Positions 8,746-16,609 of a DNA stretch of 19,412 nt are shown one piece after another. The position numbers were made by a program, and so were the translations under genes. The notes beneath the pieces are model-generated. The model had not been told where the DNA came from and did no database searches. It worked only from the letters and a program-made list of their open reading frames with translations. The stretch's first letter is position 1. Each line of letters opens with the position of its first letter. Source of the DNA: Hyphochytrium catenoides (lineage: Eukaryota > Sar > Hyphochytriomycetes > Hyphochytriales > Hyphochytriaceae); the NCBI GenBank assembly GCA_900088475.1, contig FLMG01000901.1:1-19412 (forward strand), read 5' to 3'.

Positions 8746-9700
8746 CTAAACAACAGCTCTGTCATGGACTTTCACAAGCTCATGCCGGTACAACTTAGCA
8801 GTGTAAAGCTTACGGGCCTTGCTGACTGTCAGTAGCTGGCCTGCCAGGTAGTCACGAAGGAGGTACCTTGTGATAGAGTGTCCACTTCTGATCAAGTCTT
8901 TGGTAAGGACTAGGCTGATAAAGAACAGGGTGTCCCCGTGGCCCTTAAGCGTGACTATCGTCCCGCGGTCAAGAGGCGCCTGCTCCAATGGGATTGTCTT
9001 TTTGTATATCTCAATCAAGCGGTTGTAAACTGACTCTGTTATGCGACGGCCTCTATTGCTAGTAATCAAACCAAAGTGCACCTCGGCAGGAGTAAAGCGG
9101 GTCGTGCTGTGTATGACATCGTGATTGTAGGTGTCAAGAATTTTATCCAAAAGAGAGACATCCCAGTCCAAGCTGCAAGCTTGCCCTTAATGGTCTTATT
9201 GAAGCGCTCAATGATGCCCAATGGGCGGTAGGGGAAAGTTGTCTGCTGTTGGACGCTGTACTTCTTGCGAATGCGATCTAGGTATCTATTGACAAACTCA
9301 CTACCATTGTCTGTTAGCAGAGTCAAAGGGCGCATTGTCTCTGGCCCTGAAAACACCAGGATAGTCTTCACAAAAGCGATGGTTGGAGTCAAAGTGGTAG
9401 TCATACTCTTGAACCCAATACTCTACTTGCTCTTGTGGTACATGAATGGACTGGCTAAATAAGTAGTCAAAGAAAAGGGCCACCATCACTGCTTCTTTAT
9501 TGTCTAACAAGAAGGAGTATGCGAACTTAGAAGACCCGTCGCCTATGTTGAGAAGGACAAACTCAAACTTGCGACGCTCATATGATGGAGCAGGGATATA
9601 CGCACCAACCAAGCGCCTGGTACGTCTTGCAAATTGTTCTAGGACTGGTCGATACTGAGTGTAGACTTCCGTGGGAATCAGCGTGATTTCTGCTTCCCAT
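8746..9700 (-). pseudogene. DDE integrase (rve) of a retroelement or large transposon, frame-broken
   Basis: Three overlapping minus-strand frames cover successive parts of one integrase. Frame 1 (about 9700-9301) has KFEFVLLNIGDGSSKFAY, the beta-strand region around the conserved D-x-S of rve domains. Frame 2 (9404-9066) has TDNGSEF (second catalytic Asp) and YRPLGIIERFNKTIK (catalytic Glu). Frame 3 (9171-8746) has NHDVIHSTTRFTPAEVHFG and a basic SH3/chromo-like tail ending at a stop. The frame changes fall near 9350-9400 and 9150-9190 with no plausible introns. The first catalytic Asp is not recognisable, and D-to-E spacing is 33 rather than the usual 35. Source could be a Ty3-like LTR element, a Ginger-type transposon or a Polinton; no reverse transcriptase or polymerase is visible. 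Confidence 0.8.
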
Positions 9701-10475
9701 TTCCTTAAGGGACCGGCACAACTGTTGTCATAGACCGCTTCTTAACGCCTAGTTGCTTGACCTTCTTCCTGGGCCGCACATCTGGAGGACGTGGAGGAGC
9801 TTCTCTAAGGGTGAGAGTTCATGGTATCAACGAAGGTAACTTATTTATTATAGATAGGCAGATACTTTGATCCGACCAATTAATGGCCAATATCGTAGTC
9901 AGAGGGACTATGATGGACGATGTAAGAAACAGTGGTTGAGGTTATTCTATATGTGAACTTGCTAGTCTTGCCAATTAACACATTAACAAGTGGGTCATTG
10001 CTACATTACTTGGCACTTACATTCTCCTGCTTTCCGGATTCCCAACTGTCCCGTTAGCTCATGGACTGAGATCCAGTTACTTTGAACTCTCACGGGTGCT
10101 ATCCTTAAAGAAATGGTAGAAGACCTCAACATCAAATTCCACATTCTCGTCCTTACCGCTTGCTGGTGGTGGGTAGCGCCTTCACATTCCGTCCTATTCT
10201 ACCGCTCATTGGGGAAAGCTTTTCCTTAACCCTACAGTATTTGAATGGTACCAAGACGACGGTGTGAAGCTCATACCAACAGATATTCACTGTGAGGGTC
10301 AAGAGAAAAGATAATCATTGGATGCTTTAGCTATAAAGGAGCTCGACGGAAATTTGCGTCAGAACGAAGCTAATAACAGCGAGTGCTCAGCTGGCTAGTG
10401 ATTTGATGGAGAAGCTATGTTATCATTGCTTGGCTAGCGCAACGGATTTACGTCTTGCTCCGTCTCCTCTCCTTC
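9701..10475. other. Mostly no gene; possible upstream integrase remnant
   Basis: The minus strand from about 9805 to 9710 is open and basic (VRPRKKVKQLGVKKRS) and ends in a stop just before the integrase frame begins. It may be more of the same decayed protein, one frame over. A plus-strand frame near 10180-10310 reads VFEWYQDDGVKLIPTDI before a stop and is not recognised. Otherwise nothing is seen. Confidence 0.35.
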
Positions 10476-11051
10476 TTAACCCCCCCAGGACAACATACAA
10501 CTGCTGTCGGCTGCGGCGCCTACACTGACAACAGCAACAGTTGCGACAGAAAGGTGTCCAGCAGCGGTAGAGGAGGAGGTAGTAGGAGCTCGAGGGAGCG
10601 CCAGAGCTTGACGCTACCGTAGATAAGTTGCAGACATCATATACGCATTGGTCGAGACCCTTCTCCTTGATGATGATGCGCCTGGCCTGACTAGGAGCCA
10701 CAAGAAACGCCAAGCCAGTACTGCAGAGTGCCTTGTCGTCGCAAGTAATGTAAGGAAAGACATTAGCGTCGATCTTGCCGATCCCGCCAGGACACTGCAG
10801 GCACACGTTGTGACCGAACTCGGTGACGACCTCTTCAGAGGGTCCGAAGGAAGAGGTACAGTTGGTACCAACAGCAGTCATCTCAGCGCTTCCCTTACGG
10901 TCCCTGATCGCAGTGCAGCCATCATCATCGTTCTCCTTCTGGCGGATGCGGGGCCGGCTATTGCGACGGAGAAGACAGCGAGGAGGCTGTTGACGAGCTT
11001 CAAGATGCTTCTTATTTTCAAGTAGATGATTGATGGATGAGCTTTATATTT
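10476..11051 (-). CDS. Putative secreted cysteine-rich protein, incomplete model
   Basis: Minus strand. An open frame (11051 down to 10899) encodes a hydrophobic stretch resembling a signal peptide with an Ala-x-Ala end (LVNSLLAVFSVAIAGPASA). A donor GTAAGG at 10898 and acceptor GAAGAG ending at 10831 would remove 68 bp and join it, in phase, to a body frame with regularly spaced cysteines (HNVCLQCPGG, ITCDDKALC, QCVYDVCNLS). That body is also open upstream as an ORF starting at 10881. Near 10590 the body frame turns into a cysteine/arginine-rich tail. The frame one base over instead gives a Ser/Thr-rich stretch and an Ala/Val hydrophobic end with a stop at 10476, as in GPI-anchored proteins. 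No in-frame ATG precedes the signal-like segment, so an upstream exon or damage is likely. Family not recognised. Confidence 0.4.
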
Positions 11052-11054
11052 TCA

Positions 11055-11495
11055 CTCTCCAGAGTACGAGTATAGAAAGATCTTGTGTAATAATAAGTCT
11101 TTCTAGTGGTCAAGTGGGGGATGGGATGGGAAAACCAGACTCAATGATTTCCTCTCAACAGCCCACCAATGGCTGCTGACCAACTCCTAGAGGTCCCCCA
11201 GCCGCTCCCTTCCTTCCACGTGACATCATTGGATTCAATATTCTCATTCGGTACTTGCTGTCCCTGCCATCGCCTGTTCTGACACCATCATCCCAACCCG
11301 AACCCCCCCCCCCCCCTTCCCTTCATTCGCGGGCAAAGATACCATTGCATAGTGGGCAAGACCTATACTCGAGTTTGGGTTCTTAAAATGTCAGACTTTG
11401 CTAAGGGAATGCTCCACCAAAGCCCTCATTGGCCATTTTTCCGCCTTAGTGTTAATACCTCAATCAACACACAGCAAGCTTGACTGGTAAGCTAC
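11055..11495. other. Spacer, no gene seen
   Basis: No ORF with a recognisable product. It contains the 14-base C run described separately and, near 11041-11050 on the minus strand, a TATA-like aatataaagc just upstream of the signal-peptide-like frame. Confidence 0.4.
11303..11316. repeat. Poly-C homopolymer tract (14 bases)
   Basis: An uninterrupted run of 14 cytosines. Such runs are length-unstable and prone to sequencing error. Confidence 0.9.
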
Positions 11496-11801
11496 ATGTT
11501 GAGGGGTTGGATCAATAGAAGAGCTAACTATTGTTCCCGCTATGCCGTAGTTCTCTGGCCGCAAATCGATGGCAAGGTGGCTGTACGTCATGGTGCTGAT
11601 AGCACTCGAACTGATCTCTATGATATTCCAGACTTCAGAGGCGGGCCCCCTATCCTACGCCATTTGCCAGAGTGGTTGCAATGCGGTGGTAGTTGCATGC
11701 TATGGCGCCGCCCCGCTGGTGCCACCTTCGGCATAGCCACTGCCGGTGCAGGTGATCCCGCGGCCATCCTGGCTTGTAATGCGCTCTTGGGGTTTGCATG
11801 A
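11496..11801 (+). CDS. Orphan ORF, 101 codons
   Basis: An ATG-initiated frame with locally higher GC than its surroundings. After the stop the same frame stays open for another 58 codons (to about 11985), which would fit one premature stop in a longer ORF. The opposite strand also has a 119-codon ATG frame (11977-11618), so strand cannot be decided. The product has no signal peptide or membrane segment and no family I recognise. It could be a chance ORF in GC-rich DNA. Confidence 0.2.
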   Translation: MLRGWINRRANYCSRYAVVLWPQIDGKVAVRHGADSTRTDLYDIPDFRGGPPILRHLPEWLQCGGSCMLWRRPAGATFGIATAGAGDPAAILACNALLGFA

Positions 11802-12179
11802 CTGGATGTGTGGCCGCGGGATATACTCCGATCGCGTGATGTGACTTTAATGAAAACGAAAGGCATTCTGGGGTCCATTATTTGGAGCACATGTGTTCCA
11901 ACTACAGCACTCAAACCGAGGTGGATGGTGTTGGACAAGATCTCTAACTCTATTTTCAGAGTCAATGAGATCTCCATACAATTATGACATGTGTTATTCT
12001 GAAGGGCCTGATTGGCTCAACATGTCTATCTAGTGTATCAGTGCGCGAATATGGATGTCAGTCCAATCACTCTCAGTGTCCTCTAGAGTTTCAGCCAATT
12101 TGGCGATGTTACCGACCATCCACCATCGTTTTCAATGAAGTCACATCATCAAAAGTCCTGCAAGACCCTTAGTGCAGGA

Positions 12180-13066
12180 GGTTTCCCTGCCCAGCACGTT
12201 ATCCCTCACCAAAAGTTGCAAGAATGCATCATACTTAGCTCCATAGTTCACTTGTACTTATTATCACCCTTTCATCCGAGTCAGTCCTCAATAGCGTGAC
12301 GCGTGAACCAAGAAAAATCTTTGTGTCTATAGCAAATGCACGATACTATCGTAATGTCTGGTCAAGTCTCTGACTTCTCTCGCTTTCTGCAGCCGGCTTA
12401 GGATTACTCCAGATTCCCAATTATGTTCTCTGTAGGTGTGTCTAATTCTCGCATCCATTGCTCGTCTTGGAGCCGTATTGCTGAACAAGCAGTGTTTTAC
12501 CCCTTTTTTCTTGAAAAGTGTTATCTATAAAGCGCCTCATTAGAAAAAATACTCAATATATCCATCTAACGGGTGAGGGGAAATAGAATGGCTGCATCCT
12601 TGATCATCGTGCAAGCTGTCTGTGGAAAACGTAGATCTAGGTTGGAGGCTCTTCTTGTTGAGGATGAAGATTGCAGAATAAACTTTAATGAAGATATATG
12701 AACTCGCAGTGAGCTCAATAAGCTATCTATTCTTTCAAAATACTATAAAGCCGAAGTATGCAAAGCTGTTAAGCTGATATGCAAGAGAGTATGCAGAGAG
12801 GGTGGTAATGCTCAGTGTAAGAGAGCGAACGGAGAAGAGTAGAAAGTCATAGAAGAATCATGAAGGAATGAAATAAGTCAGACGAGAGAATATGAGAAAA
12901 TTGATCATGATGATCGAGGCATAAAGAGTGGATAGTAGGAAAGAGAATAGTCAAAGTATGAAAGAACAAATTTAGAAGGAAGAAAGTAGGACAAGCAAAG
13001 AAAACGAAGTATTCCTTGATAAAAAAACTATCAAGAACAGGATTCTCAACACTGTCTACTTCCGCC
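12180..13066. other. AT-rich spacer, no gene seen
   Basis: Only very short frames. From about 12780 to 13010 the plus strand is purine-rich (gaga/aaga-type). The 3' end of the LRR gene lies at its right border, so this holds that gene's 3' UTR; no specific polyadenylation signal is assigned. Confidence 0.4.
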
Positions 13067-14597
13067 TCAATCTTTTAGAGTCTTGCTTCTTCCTCTTCGT
13101 CGCATTACCAAGATAACACCAAGTATGATGACAAGCAGTCCAGCTACTGATCCCAGAACTATCCCAACAATCGCGAGAGTGGAAAGTCCAGCTTTTGGTT
13201 GCGAAATCCCATCGGCCCCAATGCACTTCCATGAGTCCTCTTCTGGCGCACACTTGGGGGGTTGGTCGTTACCAGTACCACCAGACTCCGAAAGCTGGAC
13301 CGCAGTTGGAGGAAAGCAGGGTATGGATGTATTTCGAATGTCGCTGGTAATCAAGAAGAAAGGAGTGAGGCAATGGTCGATGCACCCAAAAGAATGGCTC
13401 CTACTCACAGGAAAATCATCGAAGTGATTGATACAGCGAGACACTTCAGCTGTCTGTTATTCTTGAGGATTCTTCAAGGAATATTAATGCGTGATTGCAC
13501 TTCTAAGACGCAGGATATTACACAAGGAAAGCAGTATGTACACTCACAGGGTGTCTAGATTTGAAGGTAGCTTAGCATTGAATGCCTGAAGTTGGTTGTC
13601 AGAAAGACGCCTGCGGTGCAGTAATATTAGTAATGTAAATGGAGAACGGATGCGATACATTTTGCAGAATGCGAATGACTTACAAGGCACTTAAGCCCTG
13701 TGGAAGTGTGGTATTGAACCAGGTAAGGTTATTATACGCCAGATCCCTACAAGGGTTTGAAGATGAGGAGGCGTGAAGAGTTATACAAAGCTTCCATGAG
13801 TAACACCAATCCGTCATTTCTTACAAGTAAAGTAAACTTGATGGCAGACGTTGCTGGAAAGAGGAAAGACGATTGTGGCTAAGAGATCTGTTGAAGCATC
13901 TTCTGTCAGTAGAGTTTTGGTGTGACTCAACCCTGAACCAAGAACTCACAAGTCTATTAACCCTTCTGGCAGCGTGGCATTGAATGAAGTCAGCTGGTTT
14001 TTAGTCGCATCCCTGTTTCGTGAGCCAACCGTTATACTTAGTCAACAGGTATCACACTCAGAGACAAATTCAGTCACTGTTATACACTTACAGATACATT
14101 ATTCCCGAAGGTAGTGTCACGTGGAGTGAAGTGAGGTTATTATGTGAAATAACTCTGTCAGGGAAACGGAAAGGAGTTGATATGAACCACCATAGTCTAT
14201 GATAGGAGCGGTGGCACACATCGACTCTCTTCGTCAGTACTTACAGTGAGTCATAATTGGTGACGTTACCAATGTCATCGATGACGTTGGTGATTCGAAA
14301 GCGATACAGATCGTTACCATTAAAGTACAGGGTTTTGGGTGGTCTTGTTAGAGTATGGCCTGCTGCCTCTACGCAGCTTCCATTCGCTGCAATCTTCTTG
14401 ACACACAGGACGTTAGTCCGGCAATCCTTTGCCGTCAGAATGGTTTGATTAGCGATGCATCCGCTTGCTGGAACGGTGGGCCGCAAATCGGCCTCTTCCG
14501 GGTTGTTCAAATCTACGAGAGCATGGTTCTCTATTAGAGCACAAAAGAAGAAGAGAAGCAGCGCTAACACGAACGTAGAGGAGCAAAGAAGATTCAT
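13067..14597 (-). CDS. LRR single-pass membrane protein, 8 exons, 335 aa
   Basis: Predicted exons (minus strand): 14597-14245, 14154-14092, 14012-13950, 13887-13825, 13746-13684, 13610-13548, 13471-13409, 13343-13067. The CDS is 1008 bp with no internal stop. All seven introns (62-90 bp) are GT-AG with donors GTAAGT/GTGAGT/GTAAGA. Exon 1 encodes a signal peptide (about residues 1-21), a cysteine cap (C47, C59, C65, C75) with N-glycosylation sequons, and a first degenerate LRR. Exons 2-7 each encode one 21-residue LRR of consensus LxLSxNxLTSFNxTLPxGL. Exon 8 closes the array, adds C253, C275 and C284, then a transmembrane helix (about 298-324) and a short basic tail RRRGRSKTLKD. There is no kinase or TIR domain, so it would need a partner to signal; a surface recognition or adhesion role is inferred. 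Start is the ATG at 14597. Confidence 0.88.
13409..14154 (-). repeat. Array of six 63-bp LRR exons
   Basis: Exons 2 to 7 of the LRR gene are each exactly 63 bp and separated by introns of 79, 62, 78, 73 and 76 bp. Every boundary splits a leucine codon after its second base (phase 2/2), so each exon is a self-contained 21-residue LRR that could be added or removed without shifting frame. Exon 7 (13471-13409) is the most diverged: it lacks the Leu-Pro pair and its conserved Leu after the Asn is shifted by one. Confidence 0.88.
14415..14485 (-). repeat. 71-bp inverted repeat, arm within LRR exon 1
   Basis: This segment of exon 1, covering roughly residues 37-61 (start of the cysteine cap), is a perfect reverse-complement match to 15088-15158. 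Confidence 0.97.
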
Positions 14598-15480
14598 TGC
14601 CGCTGCAGAATAGCAAGGGGGGGTATCCAGGGCTTGTTTCGATCGTAGAACTTTGAAAATGAGCAGGATGGGTGGCGGGATAGTCGCGTCAAGCTGAGTA
14701 GCATCTCTCCATCTCTCCTCATCATTCTCTAAATAGATCTACCAAAGAGCTGGCCACTGGAATGAGAAGGTGCAGGCTTGATGTACAAAACGAGAGGTGA
14801 ATTTTTTTCGCCATGAAGGTGGTGAAAGTTGTACTTCGCCCAACCCATACAAGCGGCCCACGATTGCTCTATGACTATAAATTGTGGGAGGTGGAGCTCT
14901 TTTGATGGTGAAAAATTAGTCCGAGGATCTAGGACTGAAACATCAGGGGTTAAGTCTTCATACATCCAATAATATCAAGCCTGTGCCTTCTTGGTCGTGA
15001 GCGCACCATTGACGTTTTGGGCAATGGTAGGATATGATCCCTTATTATGAAGCTTTACGCTGTACACTGAAGAGCGCACATTTTTGCTGCGGCCCACCGT
15101 TCCAGCAAGCGGATGCATCGCTAATCAAACCATTCTGACGGCAAAGGATTGCCGGACTGATGCGTACCTTTAGTGCGGTTGGAACTGGTGGTTCTATGTG
15201 GTCTCAGGATCCAGTCCTTTGTAGTACAGCAAAGAGGTGGACAGACGGGAGACCCCCTTCGCGGTCCCCTTAGCACTGTCATTAGAACGTGCGGATTCTT
15301 TTACAGTTAATAAAGGCCTTTGGTTTCCCGCTGGGGTCATGGAGCTCAAATACTTTACTACTTAGGCCTCCCTATCGCACGCAAGTGCGCACCCCAGTTT
15401 GTCCTAGACGTTAGACAACAAGGGGTATAAGAAAGGAGGCTGACGAGGTTAGGGGTCTAATAACTGGAGCGCACAATCTC
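14598..15480. other. Upstream region of the LRR gene
   Basis: No ORF with a recognisable product. It should hold the promoter and 5' UTR of the LRR gene, but no TATA box or other element is distinct enough to assign. The second arm of the 71-bp inverted repeat lies inside it. Confidence 0.45.
15088..15158 (+). repeat. 71-bp inverted repeat, outer arm (LRR exon-1 fragment)
   Basis: All 71 bp match the reverse complement of 14415-14485. On the plus strand it keeps the exon-1 reading frame for RPTVPASGC through KDCRT, then continues four codons to a stop. Just upstream, gaagag and a diverged spacer resemble the sequence preceding the match in exon 1, so the original duplication may have been longer. 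It is a gene fragment, not a functional copy. Confidence 0.95.
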
Positions 15481-15754
15481 TTCCCTCATGGAGGACCACT
15501 GTTACTGTAGCTCGTCTTCTTGCGCACCTTACTATGATGCTTACCTCGAGGCCTCCATTGTGTGCGCTTCTTTTCCCTGTAATATCATAGCGGCTACCCT
15601 TGGTGCGCACAGATCGTTTCATCATCATCATCACCCCAGCAGGCGATTATCTTTGTCCTCCTTGTACTCGTACCTCCTCCTCCTTCTTCGTCATCTCTTG
15701 GCTGCTCCTGCCGCTCGGCCGCTGCCCGCTCTGCTGCTGCCACGTTCTTGGGAC

Positions 15755-16018
15755 ATGTCGATCCGCCGCTGGATCTCCATCCTCCTCGTCGGTCTCTTCC
15801 TCCTCGTCTTTGCTTGCTTGCTTTCCTCACCTGACGGAGGGTTTGTTACAGTCACGAACAACGCTCCCTCCTTCTTCCTCCCTCTCCCTCCTGCTTGTCC
15901 TTCTTACTTTTCCTTCCACGATACTGTTCGCTCTTCTTCCTCATCTATCTTGTGCGGGCGGAGAGAGAAGATCCATCACACGCTTGGCCGTTCTTCATTG
16001 CATGGCTGCTCTTGGTGA
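15755..16018 (+). CDS. Possible small membrane or secreted protein
   Basis: An 87-codon ATG frame opens with a classical n-region and hydrophobic core (MSIRRWISILLVGLFLLVFA), like a signal peptide or signal anchor, followed by a Ser/Pro/Phe-rich stretch. It is the end of a longer open frame beginning at 15488 whose upstream part is low-complexity. The DNA is pyrimidine-rich, which by itself produces Leu/Phe/Ser-rich frames, so this may be a chance ORF. No family is recognised. Confidence 0.22.
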   Translation: MSIRRWISILLVGLFLLVFACLLSSPDGGFVTVTNNAPSFFLPLPPACPSYFSFHDTVRSSSSSILCGRREKIHHTLGRSSLHGCSW

Positions 16019-16337
16019 AGCTCAGCGTCATCTCCATCATCACTCGTGGATCACTCGCCAGCCGTGCACTATCGAGAGCACATAATAGGCGAACAATGGT
16101 AAGCAACAAGAGATAGCCCAATCTCCGTTGCTCTGTCAAGTTCTCATATGCCTGCTTTTGATAAAGTCTTAGCGTCATCGGTATCATGACTCGTCGATCA
16201 CTCCCCAGCCCTGCACAACCAGGAGCACCTAGGCGAACAGCAATAATGGTAAGCAACAACAGATGCCCCGATCTCTGCTGCTCTGCCAAGGCCTCACAGC
16301 AAACGGCTTTCCCCTCTTCTTCTAATGATGATGGCAT
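15945..16337 (-). CDS. Possible protein with two tandem repeats, 130 aa
   Basis: An ATG-initiated minus-strand frame runs through both copies of a 147-150 bp tandem duplication without a stop. The product therefore has two similar blocks of about 45 residues, each with a hydrophobic core (GHLLLLTIIAVRL and GYLLLLTIVRLL) followed by a conserved SDRRVM / SDPRVM motif and MTL. The length differences between copies are multiples of three, mildly supporting coding constraint. No family is recognised, and the plus strand has a competing hydrophobic frame. Confidence 0.28.
   Translation of the reverse strand: MPSSLEEEGKAVCCEALAEQQRSGHLLLLTIIAVRLGAPGCAGLGSDRRVMIPMTLRLYQKQAYENLTEQRRLGYLLLLTIVRLLCALDSARLASDPRVMMEMTLSFTKSSHAMKNGQACDGSSLSARTR
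16004..16296. repeat. Imperfect tandem duplication, period 147-150 bp
   Basis: Two copies (about 16004-16146 and 16151-16296) share blocks such as agcgtcatc, actcg-cgatcactc, aggcgaaca, aatggtaagcaac and the ctctg(t/c)caag end. Offset is 147 bp at the start and 150 bp at the end. The copies have diverged by many substitutions, so the duplication is not very recent. Confidence 0.8.
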
Positions 16338-16609
16338 GAGCTGAAGGGAGGACGGACCCTTTGTAGCTACTCCTTCGGATGACGAGAAGCGGAAAGAGAA
16401 GTGAGGAGAGAGACACTGATGAATGTGTTCATGGGTGATTCATTGCCTATAAATAATAGTATAACATTCCAGGTCAACGCCCACCGCCACTTCCCCTCCC
16501 AAGCCCGTTTGTTTTCTACTCCAGCGTGTTCTTGCTATCTTAGTGTGCCAGGAGGCAGGCGGTATACTCGCTAATCTTTCTACCTACCAGCTGCCAAGCG
16601 AGACATTGC

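Noticed and set aside
8746-9700. Introns as the explanation for the integrase frame changes
   Set aside because: The motifs run continuously across the joins with no room for an intron, so frameshift decay is the better explanation.
10648-11025. 125-codon plus-strand ORF
   Set aside because: It overlaps the minus-strand frames with the signal-peptide-like and Cys-patterned sequence, and its product has no recognisable feature; the minus strand is preferred, without certainty.
13083-13558. Plus-strand ORFs of 98-114 codons
   Set aside because: They lie antisense to the last exons of the LRR gene, which has conserved repeats, splice sites and a membrane helix.
13409-14154. CRISPR-like array of evenly spaced repeats
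   Set aside because: The 63-bp units are conserved at protein rather than nucleotide level, and the spacers are GT-AG introns.
14257-14537. Two plus-strand ORFs of about 60 codons
   Set aside because: They are antisense shadows of LRR exon 1.
16446-16458. TATA-like tataaataatag on the plus strand
   Set aside because: No supported plus-strand gene begins downstream; it lies in the 3' flank of the minus-strand zinc-finger gene.
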